The notes: generated by a model from the letters alone, not told the origin. 42,258 nucleotides of DNA from CAZZKE01 sp964655005 (GCA_964655005.1 CAZZKE010000018.1:1-42258), one strand, 5' to 3'. Positions 31,889 through 40,416 are shown, numbered from the stretch's first letter. Program-made: numbers and translations.

Positions 31889-32707
31889 ATGTCGACATCC
31901 GTCGAACAGTCGTTCATCAAGCACTTCCAGGCCGAGGTCCACATGCAGTATCAGCGCATGGGATCGAAGCTGCGCAATACCGTCCGCACCAAGGGGCCGA
32001 TCAAGGGTTCCTCGACGACTTTCCAGAAAGTCGGCAAGGGCACCGCTTCGACCAAGGCGCGGCACGGCAAGGTGCCGGTCATGAACGTCGATCACACGCC
32101 GGTCGAATGCGCCCTTTACGATTACTACGCCGGGGACTGGGTCGATCAACTTGATGAGCTCAAGACCAACATCGATGAACAGGCTATCGTCGCCCGGGCC
32201 GGTGCTTACGCGCTGGGCCGCAAGACCGATGAACTGTTGATCGGCGAGCTCGATACCTCGACCAACTATTCAGGGACCGGCGTCGATGGCCTGACCAAGG
32301 CCAAGGCGTTGAGCGCGTTTGAAATGCTCGGCGAGGCTGACGTGCCGGACGATGGCGAACGCTACGCCATAATCGGCTGGAAGCAGTGGAGCGATTTGCT
32401 GGGAATTTCGGAATTCGCCAACGCCGATTATATCGGCGATGACGACCTGCCGTGGAAAGGCACCCAGGCCAAGCGTTGGCTGGGCGCCCTGTGGATGCCC
32501 CATTCCGGGCTGACGGTAACCGGCGGCGTTCGCTATTGCTACTGGTATCACAAGTCGGCGCTGGGTCATGGGGTCGGTTCGGAAGTCAAGACCGATCTTA
32601 CCTGGCATGGTGATCGCGCCGCCCATTTCATCAACAATTCGATCAGCCAGGGGGCCTGCCTGATTGACCCCTCGGGCGTCGTTTCCATGCGCTGCCTCGA
32701 AGCCTGA
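31889..32707 (+). CDS. Major capsid protein
   Basis: This 272-residue protein fits the phage capsid family found in many tailed prophages of this kind. It begins STSVEQSFIKHFQAEVHMQYQRMGSKLRNTVR and includes the family-like segments PVMNVDHTPVECALYDYYAGDWVD and DDGERYAIIGWKQWSDLL. HK97-type folding is expected from the family. It is shorter than T7 gp10 (about 345 residues). AGGAG precedes the ATG. It is the first gene after the reverse-strand pair, and a small decoration-like gene follows 25 nt later. Confidence 0.85.
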   Translation: MSTSVEQSFIKHFQAEVHMQYQRMGSKLRNTVRTKGPIKGSSTTFQKVGKGTASTKARHGKVPVMNVDHTPVECALYDYYAGDWVDQLDELKTNIDEQAIVARAGAYALGRKTDELLIGELDTSTNYSGTGVDGLTKAKALSAFEMLGEADVPDDGERYAIIGWKQWSDLLGISEFANADYIGDDDLPWKGTQAKRWLGALWMPHSGLTVTGGVRYCYWYHKSALGHGVGSEVKTDLTWHGDRAAHFINNSISQGACLIDPSGVVSMRCLEA

Positions 32708-32732
32708 TTCACAGTAACAAGGAGTACCGGAC

Positions 32733-33002
32733 ATGGCCTTTCAATCCAAGGACCTGAGTGTCCTGGCCTATGCCAATGGCTTTACGCTTTGGCATTATAC
32801 CAGCATCGATACCGCAATTACCGTCGACACCACGGGTTATTTCAATTCCGCCGCCGACATGGTTCGCGTCGGTGACATGGTGATGGCCAACACCGATACC
32901 GACGGCGCCCCGTCGTCGGGCATTTACCTGGTTAACGCCAATGCCTTGGGCATTGTCGATGTCGCCGACATGACGGCTATCGGCGCGGTCGATACCGACT
33001 AG
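32733..33002 (+). CDS. Small protein after capsid, possible head decoration protein
   Basis: This 89-residue protein is predicted to be mainly beta: FTLWHYTSIDTAITVDTTGYF, MVRVGDMVMANTDTDG and SSGIYLVNANALGIVDVADMT. Small beta-rich proteins with a GYF/RVGD pattern often follow capsid genes in podovirus and siphovirus modules and are thought to decorate or stabilise the head or to form spikes. AAGGAG lies upstream of the ATG. Function is inferred from position. Confidence 0.6.
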   Translation: MAFQSKDLSVLAYANGFTLWHYTSIDTAITVDTTGYFNSAADMVRVGDMVMANTDTDGAPSSGIYLVNANALGIVDVADMTAIGAVDTD

Positions 33003-33005
33003 GCG

Positions 33006-33061
33006 CGACAAAACGGCGGGGGCGGCGATAACCCGGAACATCCGGGCCGCCGCCCCTGTCG
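33006..33061 (+). terminator. Large nested hairpin after the capsid block
   Basis: Three nested stems line up: CGACA/TGTCG (33006-33010 with 33057-33061), GGGGCGGCG/CGCCGCCCC (33019-33027 with 33048-33056) and CCCGGA/TCCGGG (33032-33037 with 33041-33046). It starts 4 nt after the stop codon at 33002. No T-tract follows, so it may protect the 3' end of the mRNA as well as, or instead of, stopping transcription. Confidence 0.65.
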
Positions 33062-33141
33062 TCCGCGTCTCATGTGACAAAGAATTTAAAAATACTCTCA
33101 ATCAGCCGTTCCGTGGGCCGTGGAAGTCGGGGCCGGAGGAC

Positions 33142-33219
33142 CATTTCAATTGAAATGTAAAATCACGTAACATATTGTTATTACAGGTAATTAATGATAT
33201 TAACTGAGAAAAAGTTAAT
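33142..33219. promoter_or_regulatory. AT-rich palindrome cluster before the tail block
   Basis: CATTTCAATTGAAATG (33142-33157) is a perfect 16-bp palindrome. Close behind come an imperfect GTAAC...GTTATTAC inverted repeat (33167-33184) and TTAAC...GTTAA (from about 33200). The 296-nt gap holds no gene. These are candidate operators or promoter elements for the tail genes. Confidence 0.45.
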
Positions 33220-33231
33220 ATACCATTTCCG

Positions 33232-33256
33232 CCGCCCTTTTCGAGGCGGTTTTTTT
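33232..33256 (+). terminator. Intrinsic terminator upstream of the tail block
   Basis: CCGCC (33232-33236) pairs with GGCGG (33245-33249) over an 8-nt loop and is followed by seven T. It ends 42 nt before the tail tubular A gene, with the promoter-like DNA lying upstream of it. Confidence 0.7.
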
Positions 33257-33298
33257 ATTGTTCACCCGTACAAAATCCCAGAAAAAGGAATCCCCGAG

Positions 33299-33868
33299 AT
33301 GGCTTTAAGCCCGATCGCGCTATGCTCGCGCGCCCTGTTGAAGCTGGGCGCGTCTTCCATCGCCTCGTTTGACGAAGGCACGGCGGAAGCCGAAATCGCC
33401 GGCAACCTGTATGACGGCGTTCGCGACGCCCTGCTTACCACCCACCCGTGGAACTTCGCCACCGGCCAGGTCTCGCTGGCCCGATTAGCAAGCCAACCCA
33501 TGGCCGACTACGCCTACGCCTTTCAACTGCCGGCGGATTTCCTGCGCGCCCTGTCGCTGGGCCATGGCGGGGCCGGGCGCGGCGTATCCTACCGCATCGC
33601 CGAAAGCCGCCTGCATACCGACTCGGCAGCGGTAGTGCTAAGCTACATCTTCCGTCCCGAAGAAAGCGGCTTCCCGCCGTTCTTCGCCCAATTGCTGGTG
33701 ACCCGCCTGGCCGCCGAATTCTGTATTCCATTAACCGAAAGCACCAGCCGCGCCGATTCTCTTTTGAAAATTGCCGAGGCCGAACTAAGGCGCGCCCGTA
33801 ACATCGACGCCCAGCAGGACACGCCCGGTCGTATCGAAGATTTCACCCTGATCGGGGCGCGGGGCTGA
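33299..33868 (+). CDS. Tail tubular protein A-like (T7 gp11)
   Basis: This 189-residue protein resembles the podovirus tail tubular A / head-tail adaptor family. It begins ALSPIALCSRALLKLGASSIASFDEGTAEAEIAGNLYDGVRDALL, which is the classic start of this family, and continues with HPWNFATGQVSLARL and YAFQLPADFLRAL. It forms the ring joining portal to nozzle. The ATG at 33299 follows AAAAAGGAA; an in-frame upstream start would cross the terminator. It ends in a TGATG overlap with the next gene. Confidence 0.82.
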   Translation: MALSPIALCSRALLKLGASSIASFDEGTAEAEIAGNLYDGVRDALLTTHPWNFATGQVSLARLASQPMADYAYAFQLPADFLRALSLGHGGAGRGVSYRIAESRLHTDSAAVVLSYIFRPEESGFPPFFAQLLVTRLAAEFCIPLTESTSRADSLLKIAEAELRRARNIDAQQDTPGRIEDFTLIGARG

Positions 33869-35760
33869 TGGCGCGCATCGGCATCAACAAAAGCAATTTC
33901 ACGGCCGGTGAAATTTCACCGCGATTGCTCGGGCGGGGCGATCTCAGGTCCTATCAAAACGGTGCTTCGAAACTGACCAACGTGTTCATTCATCCGACCG
34001 GCGGAGTCTCTCGCCGCGCCGGATTGCGTTATATCGCCACGGCGCCCGGCGATGGCCGCCTGGTCGCCTTTGAATTCAACGTCGAACAGGTCTATCTGCT
34101 GGTGTTCACCGATTCGCGTATCGATGTTTACCGCGATGGCGTTGCGGTCGCCGGCTTCGCCAGTCCGTGGTCGGTGGCTCAGGTGCCATCTATCAACTGG
34201 ACCCAGACCGCCGATACCCTGCTGGTGGTGCACCCGGAAGTGCCGCCTAAAAAAATTACCCGGACCTCCGACACCGCCTGGAGCCTGACCGACTGGTCGT
34301 TCCATGAAAAAGACGGCCGCATCCACCAGCCGCAGCATAAGTTCGCCGCCGCCGGCCTGACCCTGGCGGCCAGCGCCACCACCGGCAGCGTTACCCTGAC
34401 CGCCTCGGGCGCCGTGTTCGACGCCGGCCATGTCGGCGTCCGCTTCCGTTTGCAGGATAAAGAACTCGAAATCACCGCCGTCGCCTCGGCCACATCGGCC
34501 AGTGCTACGGTCAAGGAAACGCTGCTTTCGACGGCGGCTACGGTGGACTGGGAAGAGCAGTCCTATTCAGGCTATCGCGGTTGGCCGGTATCGGTCTGTT
34601 TCCATCAGGACCGCATGGTCATCGGCGGCTCGCGCGATTTGCCGAACCGCTTGTGGTTGTCCAGATCGGCCGACCTGTTCAATTTCGACCTGGCCACCGG
34701 GCTGGATGATGAAGCTATCGAATTCGCCATCCTGTCGGATCAGGTCAACGCCGTGCGGGCGGTGTTTTCCGGTCGCCATTTACAGGTTTTTACATCCGGC
34801 GCCGAATGGATGGTCACCGGTGATCCGCTAACTCCGGGCAATATCCAACTGCTGCGCCAGACCCAGATCGGCTCGCCCATCGATCGCACGGTGCCGCCCC
34901 GCAATGTCGATGGCGCCACCCTGTTCGCGCCCCGCGCCGCCGCCGCCTTGCGTGAATTTCTGTTTGCCGATGTCGAACAGGCCTATCAATCCGCCGACCT
35001 GGGGCTTCTCGCCCATCACATGCTGGACCTGGCCCGCGATCAGGATTTTGATATCTCGGCCAGGTTGTTCCACATGGTCATGGACAACGGGAAAATGGCC
35101 ACCGTCACCATCTACCGGGCCGAACAGGTAACCGCCTGGACGCTTCAGGAAACCATCGGATCGTTTCGCTCCGTCGCCGTCGCCGGCGCCGCCGTCTACG
35201 TTTTGATCCAGCGCGGCGGCGGCTTTTATATAGAACAACTGGATGAAACAATGAACGTGGATTCGGGGCTGACCGGAACTTCGGTCGTCGCCAAGACCAC
35301 CTGGGGCGGCCTCGATCATCTGGAAGGCGAGACGGTTAAAGTACTGGCCGATGGCGCCCCGGCGCCCGATGCGGTAGTCGCCGGCGGCGCCGTGGTCCTG
35401 AACGAGGCCGCCTCCAGCGTCGAAATCGGCCTCGGCTTCAAGCACGTCATCGAGCCACTGCCGCCGGTTATCGACGGCGGCAAGCCGGGCGGTCCGGTCC
35501 GGGCCGTCGCCGTGATCTTCCGCCTGCAGGAAACCGCCGCGCTCAGGCTGGATACGGGCGGTGGTTTCCATGACATCCCGTTCAAGCGGTTTGGCCCGGG
35601 CCTGCTCGATCGTCCGCCGGATCCGTTCAGCGGCGACCGCAAGGTTCGGGCGCTGGGCTGGAAACGCAGTGGCGACAAACCGTTGTGGCGGATCGAACAG
35701 GATACGCCACTGGATTTCACCCTGCTTTCGGTGGCCAGCGAAATTTCCCTAAATCGATAA
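33868..35760 (+). CDS. Tail tubular protein B-like (T7 gp12, tail nozzle)
   Basis: This 630-residue, mainly beta protein matches the T7 gp12-like nozzle family, though somewhat shorter than T7 gp12 (794). Landmarks are NKSNFTAGEISPRLLGRGDLRSYQNGASKLTNVFIHPTGGVSRRAGLRYI at the N-terminus, near-universal in the family, and RGWPVSVCFHQDRMVIGGSRDLPNRLWLSRS in the middle. It builds the short tail end that carries the fibres. It starts directly on the stop of the tail A gene, which supports co-translation. Confidence 0.85.
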   Translation: MARIGINKSNFTAGEISPRLLGRGDLRSYQNGASKLTNVFIHPTGGVSRRAGLRYIATAPGDGRLVAFEFNVEQVYLLVFTDSRIDVYRDGVAVAGFASPWSVAQVPSINWTQTADTLLVVHPEVPPKKITRTSDTAWSLTDWSFHEKDGRIHQPQHKFAAAGLTLAASATTGSVTLTASGAVFDAGHVGVRFRLQDKELEITAVASATSASATVKETLLSTAATVDWEEQSYSGYRGWPVSVCFHQDRMVIGGSRDLPNRLWLSRSADLFNFDLATGLDDEAIEFAILSDQVNAVRAVFSGRHLQVFTSGAEWMVTGDPLTPGNIQLLRQTQIGSPIDRTVPPRNVDGATLFAPRAAAALREFLFADVEQAYQSADLGLLAHHMLDLARDQDFDISARLFHMVMDNGKMATVTIYRAEQVTAWTLQETIGSFRSVAVAGAAVYVLIQRGGGFYIEQLDETMNVDSGLTGTSVVAKTTWGGLDHLEGETVKVLADGAPAPDAVVAGGAVVLNEAASSVEIGLGFKHVIEPLPPVIDGGKPGGPVRAVAVIFRLQETAALRLDTGGGFHDIPFKRFGPGLLDRPPDPFSGDRKVRALGWKRSGDKPLWRIEQDTPLDFTLLSVASEISLNR

Positions 35761-35795
35761 TCGTAAATCAGACCCGGAAAGAAAGGAGCCTTCCC

Positions 35796-36218
35796 ATGGG
35801 AGGATTTGAAATGGCGGCAATGTCCGTCCTCGGCGCGATCCAAAGCAAAAGGCAATTTCGCGCGCAAAGTACCGCCCTTGCCGCCCGGCAACAGGCGGAG
35901 GCACAGCGGCTTGAATTGACCCGCCGGGTTCGCGAGCGTGAAAAACGCGCCCGTCTGGCCAGTTTGCAGGCGACCCAGCGCGCCCGTTTCGGGGCATCCG
36001 GCATTGGCCGGGGCGGCTCGGCCGATGCCCTGCTGAACGGCCTGAGTCAGGCCACCGAACAATCCATTCGCGACGATCGCTACGGCAAGCAACTGCGACT
36101 GCGGCAAAGCGCCGAAGCGGCTTCCCAATCGCGCCGGACCAGCCTGTTCGATTACCAGAAAAAGCAGCCTGGTTACCTGAGCAATCTGGTCCGTGGACTG
36201 TCGTTGCTGGAACGCTGA
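35796..36218 (+). CDS. Internal virion protein-like (T7 gp14 position)
   Basis: This 140-residue, helical, Arg/Gln/Ala-rich protein has a short N-terminal hydrophobic stretch (EMAAMSVLGAI) and the segment RARFGASGIGRGGSADALLNGL, common in small virion core proteins of podoviruses. It occupies the gp14 position between nozzle and fibre. The larger core proteins corresponding to gp15 and gp16 are not present, since the fibre gene begins 27 nt later. GAAAGGAG lies upstream of the ATG. Confidence 0.65.
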   Translation: MGGFEMAAMSVLGAIQSKRQFRAQSTALAARQQAEAQRLELTRRVREREKRARLASLQATQRARFGASGIGRGGSADALLNGLSQATEQSIRDDRYGKQLRLRQSAEAASQSRRTSLFDYQKKQPGYLSNLVRGLSLLER

Positions 36219-36245
36219 AACAGGCAATAAGGAAAGGAAAACACT

Positions 36246-37847
36246 ATGGCCGATCACATTCAAATAGGCGATATAAGTCCCCGTATCCAATACGCTGGAG
36301 ACGCCGTTCAGACGGTATTTACCTATCCGTTTCCGATCTTCGTCGATGCCGATATGGAGATTTACGAAGACACCACGCTGAAAATCCTGAGCACCGATTA
36401 CACGGTGTCTGGCGCCGGTAGTTCCAGCGGCGGCACGGTGACGTTTATGATTGCCCCGGCGGCTGGCGTGGCGGTGACCCTGAAACGCAACGTCGCCATC
36501 GCCCGCACTTCGGACTTTCAGGAATCCGGCGAGTTCCGGGCCAAGGTTATAAACGACGAACTGGACATCCTGACGGCGCTGTTGCAGCAGGTGGACGAAC
36601 AATCGGGCCGTTCCCTGCGGTTGGGGCCGACCGACAGCGCGGCTACGACCTTTATTCCCGCCAGGGCGGACCGCGCCGGCAGGTTCCTGGGTTTCGATGC
36701 GGGCGGCGAACCTATCGCCAGCGCCGGGTCGGTCGATACCCTGGCGGTTTCGACATTCATGGCGACGTTGCTGGATGATACCGATGCGGCGGCGGTCAGG
36801 GCGACGCTGGGCCTGGCCATCGGCGCCGACGTGCTGGCCCCGACCGGCGATGGTTCCGGGCTGACCGGTATTGTCACCGGGGCGACCGCCGCCGAACGGG
36901 CCAACATCGCCCTGAACGCCTTCCGCATCGCCGTCAACGGCGGCCTGTCGGTGCAGAACATGGCCGATGGGGTGGTCGACGAATTCACCGACGAAACCGG
37001 CGTCGATACCGTCACCAGCAGCAATGAAACCTATGACCCGACCGGCGATTACTACAGTAATTATTCAGGTGGCTATACCGCCAATACTGTACCACTTATG
37101 ACTACAGATACACTGCCTTCCGGTACAGCATCTGAAAGTATAGGTAATGTTTCTGCATTCAAGGCATTTAACGGTGTAGTTAGTGGAAACCCGTGGGGTG
37201 GTTTAGCAACTGCTCTTCCTGCGTGGGTAGCCTATGAACATGTGTCAGCGAAGACCATCACCAAGTATCAAATTATTGGTTATACCAATGGCACGGTCAC
37301 ACGCACCCCCAAGAATTGGACGTTTGAGGCATGGAACGGATCGGCGTGGGTGGTGCTGGATACGCAGTCCGGAATTGCCTGGGTTGAGGATATCAACACG
37401 GGTTCGGTACCGCAGTCATTCACGTTTACGAATACGACGGCCTACACCAAATACCGCCTGAATATCTCGGCCAATAATGGCGATACTTACGTCCAAATTC
37501 ATTCACTCGAAATGTACGAAGACGCGGGCGCTCTCGACATGACGCTGCAATCGAACGCCGCCGCCGCCCTGGCCCAGCCGGACGATAATTTCCTGGTGCT
37601 GTGGCACGAACCGGTCGATGCGGTGACCCTGAATACCGATCTTAAGGCCTATGCCTCGCGCGATGGCGGGATGACCTGGACCCAGGCGACGCTGGCCCTG
37701 GCCGCCGGCCTTACCGGCAACGAGCAAATCCTGACCGGCAGCGCCGATATCTCGGCCCAGCCGGTGGGCGTCTCGATGAAGTGGAAAGTCGAAACCCTGA
37801 ACAGCAAACAGCAGCGCCTGCGTGGCGTGTCGCAACAATGGAGCTAA
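36246..37847 (+). CDS. Tail fibre protein with discoidin-like domain
   Basis: This 533-residue protein has an N-terminal virion-attachment part resembling the T7 fibre start (RIQYAGDAVQTVFTYPFPIFVDADMEIY; about 1-150) and a collagen-free linker. A domain at about residues 290-420 is similar to F5/8 type C (discoidin) carbohydrate-binding modules: WVAYEHVSAKTITKYQIIGY, TPKNWTFEAWNGSAWVVLD, YTKYRLNISANNGDTYVQIHSLEMYE. The C-terminus resembles a phage fibre end. The discoidin-like part, especially 37035-37260, is visibly more AT-rich than its flanks, as expected for a swapped receptor-binding domain. Confidence 0.8.
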   Translation: MADHIQIGDISPRIQYAGDAVQTVFTYPFPIFVDADMEIYEDTTLKILSTDYTVSGAGSSSGGTVTFMIAPAAGVAVTLKRNVAIARTSDFQESGEFRAKVINDELDILTALLQQVDEQSGRSLRLGPTDSAATTFIPARADRAGRFLGFDAGGEPIASAGSVDTLAVSTFMATLLDDTDAAAVRATLGLAIGADVLAPTGDGSGLTGIVTGATAAERANIALNAFRIAVNGGLSVQNMADGVVDEFTDETGVDTVTSSNETYDPTGDYYSNYSGGYTANTVPLMTTDTLPSGTASESIGNVSAFKAFNGVVSGNPWGGLATALPAWVAYEHVSAKTITKYQIIGYTNGTVTRTPKNWTFEAWNGSAWVVLDTQSGIAWVEDINTGSVPQSFTFTNTTAYTKYRLNISANNGDTYVQIHSLEMYEDAGALDMTLQSNAAAALAQPDDNFLVLWHEPVDAVTLNTDLKAYASRDGGMTWTQATLALAAGLTGNEQILTGSADISAQPVGVSMKWKVETLNSKQQRLRGVSQQWS

Positions 37848-37851
37848 AATC

Positions 37852-38019
37852 ATGGCCGTAAAACGAATAGTCGAGACCCGGACCGCCGAAGAACGAACCT
37901 ATGAAAAATTGCGGCGCGATCTGGAAATCATGACCCAGGGGCGACCCGGACGTGGCCGCAAGGCGGCGGAACTGACCAGGATGAAGGCCAAAATCGCGGT
38001 CCGGCGTCGTCTTCGATGA
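37852..38019 (+). CDS. Small basic protein directly before TerL
   Basis: This 55-residue, strongly basic protein (MAVKRIVETR, then a helical EERTYEKLRRDLEIM segment and RGRKAAELTRMKAKIAVRRRLR) ends in an ATGA overlap with the large terminase gene. Position suggests a packaging partner, but it is shorter than typical small terminases (T7 gp18, 89 residues). It may be a reduced TerS, a DNA-binding helper, or unrelated. Confidence 0.5.
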   Translation: MAVKRIVETRTAEERTYEKLRRDLEIMTQGRPGRGRKAAELTRMKAKIAVRRRLR

Positions 38020-39491
38020 GCAGCGTATCGTTTCTTGACTTCGTGCAGTCCTGGAACGACCGTCAGAACCTGGGGTCGCCTGACTTGCATCGGGAAATTG
38101 TCGGATGGCTGACGGAAAACTGGTCCCGGAATCGGCAGCAACTGCTGCTGACGGCATTTCGCAATTCCGGCAAGTCGACCCTGGTCGGTCTGTTCTGCGC
38201 CTGGTTGCTGCACCGTCACTGCGACCTGCGGATTATGGTGCTGGCCGCCGATCTGGCGTTGGCCCGGAAGATGGTGCGCAACGTCAAGCGAATCATCGAA
38301 CGCCATCCGTTGACCGAAGGCATGAAACCGGCGCGCGCCGACCAGTGGGCCGCCGATCAGTTCACCATCAACCGTGATGCCGAATTGCGCGACCCGTCCA
38401 TGCTGGCCCGTGGCGTCGAGGCAAACGTTACCGGATCACGGGCCGACGTGGTTATCTGCGATGATGTGGAAGTGCCAAACACCTGCAACACCGCAGCCAA
38501 GCGCGAGGATCTGCGCCAACGCCTGGACGAAATCGATTATGTGCTGGTACCGGGCGGAACGCAGCTTTATGTCGGTACGCCGCACACCTTCGATACCATC
38601 TACGCCATCGCTGAAGACTCATACCTGGTCGGCTTCGAACGGCTGGAATTGCCGTTGCTGGACCCGGCCGGAAACAGCCGCTGGCCGGAACGCTTTCCCG
38701 ATGAGCGTATCGAGGCCATGCGCAAACGCAGCGGCCCCAACAAGTTCGCCAGCCAGATGATGTTGCAGCCGGTCGATATGGCCGAGGGCCGTCTCGACCC
38801 CGACCGTCTGCGCCTGTACGAAGCGGAACTGGATTACCGCGAAGGCAACGGCGAGGCGGTATTGATGCTGGCCGGGCGGCGGCTGGTCTCGGCCTCGTGC
38901 TGGTGGGATCCGTCCTACGGTGCCCCGGGCAAGGGCGACGGCAGCGTTATCGCCGTTGTCTATACCGACGATCATGGCGATTACTGGCTGCACCGGGTCG
39001 CCTATCTGGTCCACGATCCGGCGTTGACCGATTTTCAGGCCGAGGCCGTGCAGATGTGCGCCCAGGCCGCCCGCTTCGTCGGCGACCATTATCTGACTTC
39101 GGTAACCATCGAAACCAACGGTGTCGGCGGCTTGCTGCCGGGGTTGTTGCGGCGGGAACTGGATGCCGCCGGTATCGCCGCCGGGGTGGTTGGCAGGGCA
39201 TCGACCATGGCCAAGGACCGGCGCATCGTAGACGCCTTCGATGCGGCGCTGGCGGCGGGGATGCTGCATGCTCATCGCAGTGTCTGGAATGGCCCGTTCA
39301 TCGCCGAAATGCGGGAATGGCGACCGGCCACGAATTGCCGGGATGACGGGCTGGACGCCGTATCGGGCTGTTTGCTGTCCGAACCCGTGCGCCTGTCAAG
39401 GCGACCGGCCGTCGGTGAAAATCCTGTCCGGCGGGTCTCGTGGCGGCCGGGGTCGCAGGGGTTCAGGGTGCGTTCCGATTTCGCACCCTGA
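38016..39491 (+). CDS. Phage terminase large subunit (TerL)
   Basis: This 491-residue packaging motor has an ATPase domain with Walker A FRNSGKST near residues 49-56 and Walker B VVICDD at 145-150. A C-terminal RNase H-like nuclease follows, with probable acidic residues in CWWDPSYGAPGKGDGS, VTIETNGVGG and RDDGLDAVSG. It would dock on the portal and cut the DNA. Starting in a 4-nt overlap with a small basic gene supports joint translation. All key residues are kept, so packaging ability is expected. In T7-like phages TerL also lies late in the cluster. Confidence 0.88.
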   Translation: MSSVSFLDFVQSWNDRQNLGSPDLHREIVGWLTENWSRNRQQLLLTAFRNSGKSTLVGLFCAWLLHRHCDLRIMVLAADLALARKMVRNVKRIIERHPLTEGMKPARADQWAADQFTINRDAELRDPSMLARGVEANVTGSRADVVICDDVEVPNTCNTAAKREDLRQRLDEIDYVLVPGGTQLYVGTPHTFDTIYAIAEDSYLVGFERLELPLLDPAGNSRWPERFPDERIEAMRKRSGPNKFASQMMLQPVDMAEGRLDPDRLRLYEAELDYREGNGEAVLMLAGRRLVSASCWWDPSYGAPGKGDGSVIAVVYTDDHGDYWLHRVAYLVHDPALTDFQAEAVQMCAQAARFVGDHYLTSVTIETNGVGGLLPGLLRRELDAAGIAAGVVGRASTMAKDRRIVDAFDAALAAGMLHAHRSVWNGPFIAEMREWRPATNCRDDGLDAVSGCLLSEPVRLSRRPAVGENPVRRVSWRPGSQGFRVRSDFAP

Positions 39492-39531
39492 TTATCACAA
39501 CTATTGTCCGGCGCCCCCCTCACTAACAGCG

Positions 39532-39561
39532 CCCCCTTCCATCCCGGAAGGGGGTTTTTTT
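39532..39561 (+). terminator. Intrinsic terminator between TerL and the lysis genes
   Basis: CCCCCTTCC (39532-39540) pairs perfectly with GGAAGGGGG (39546-39554) around ATCCC, followed by seven T. It ends 27 nt before the first lysis-block gene, too close for a separate promoter unless one overlaps the hairpin. Confidence 0.8.
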
Positions 39562-39588
39562 ATATAAAATTTTCCAAGGAGACAGCCC

Positions 39589-39912
39589 ATGTACGACAAT
39601 ATGCAGGGACCGTGGTCACTCGACCTGATCTGGTGGATCAGCGTCGTCGAGTTACCGGCGCTGGCCAGCCTGTTCTGGTTCGGCTGGCGTAATCGTCGGG
39701 AACTGGAAACGGATCTTTCCGACGCCCGCCACGAAAGCGAAAGCGGCCTGCGCTGGCTGCGCGACAGCCTTGCGGCCTACAAGCTTGAAGTGGCCAAATC
39801 CTATGCTTCGATCGCCTACCTGAAAGAAGTCGAACGCCGCCTGACCGGTCATCTGATTCGTATTGAAGACAAGCTGGACAGCTACCGGACCGGCGCGGGA
39901 GACGCTCAATGA
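39589..39912 (+). CDS. Single-TM coiled-coil protein, possible spanin-like lysis factor
   Basis: This 107-residue protein has one hydrophobic helix (LIWWISVVELPALASLFWFGW, about residues 13-33), then a charged coiled coil (RRELETDLSDARHESESGLRWL through KLEVAKSYASIAYLKEVERRL). One membrane anchor followed by a coiled coil and a location directly before a wall hydrolase and holin recall i-spanins (Rz-like), but similar small proteins of other function exist. It overlaps the hydrolase gene by 4 nt. Confidence 0.55.
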   Translation: MYDNMQGPWSLDLIWWISVVELPALASLFWFGWRNRRELETDLSDARHESESGLRWLRDSLAAYKLEVAKSYASIAYLKEVERRLTGHLIRIEDKLDSYRTGAGDAQ

Positions 39913-40352
39913 GCGCCCTTGACCGTAACCGGCTGCCGGCGGACCCGGCGACCGTGCTGTTGGCCCGCACCATTTATGGCGAGGCCCGCGGCGAGACCGT
40001 GCGCGGCAAGGAGGCCGTCGCCGCCGTCGTTGTCAACCGGGTCCGCCGGTCGCGCCAGCGCGACGGCTACTGGTGGGGCGACGATATCGCCCAGGTGTGC
40101 CTGAAGCCGTGGCAGTTTTCGTGCTGGAACCCGGACGATCCCAACCTTTCCAGGATCATCGCCGTGGGGATCGAAAACCGTACTTTCCAGTCCTGCATCC
40201 GGATCGCCCGGCGGGCCGCTACCGGCGCCCTGACCGACCCTACCGGCGGCGCCACCCACTACCATGGCCGGGCCGCCAATCCGCCGTGGGCCAGGGGCAA
40301 GGCGCCCTGCGCCGAAATCGGCCGCCACCTGTTTTATGCGGATATCGAATAG
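39909..40352 (+). CDS. SleB-type cell wall hydrolase (endolysin candidate)
   Basis: This 147-residue protein of the Hydrolase_2/SleB family begins its domain with LARTIYGEARGETVRGKEAVAAVVVNRV, in which the Glu of GEARGE is the likely catalytic acid. It continues with KPWQFSCWNPDDPN and GATHYHGRAANPPWA. Such enzymes cleave peptidoglycan glycan strands. There is no signal peptide, so release to the periplasm would depend on the neighbouring holin, as for a phage endolysin. The gene starts in an ATGA overlap with the coiled-coil gene. Confidence 0.85.
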   Translation: MSALDRNRLPADPATVLLARTIYGEARGETVRGKEAVAAVVVNRVRRSRQRDGYWWGDDIAQVCLKPWQFSCWNPDDPNLSRIIAVGIENRTFQSCIRIARRAATGALTDPTGGATHYHGRAANPPWARGKAPCAEIGRHLFYADIE

Positions 40353-40416
40353 ACCAATGACAGCATGAACATCGCCATGCGGTGGAAATTGTTATTCAAC
40401 ATAAGGAGTAACCATA

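Noticed and set aside
33193..33216. CtrA-type TTAA-N7-TTAA box in the tail control region
   Set aside because: The TTAA copies there are 5 and 11 bases apart, not 7, so the known CtrA box is not met.
35316..36602. 428-codon open reading on the minus strand across the tail genes
   Set aside because: It lies opposite the conserved nozzle, core-like and fibre genes and has no recognisable protein signature.
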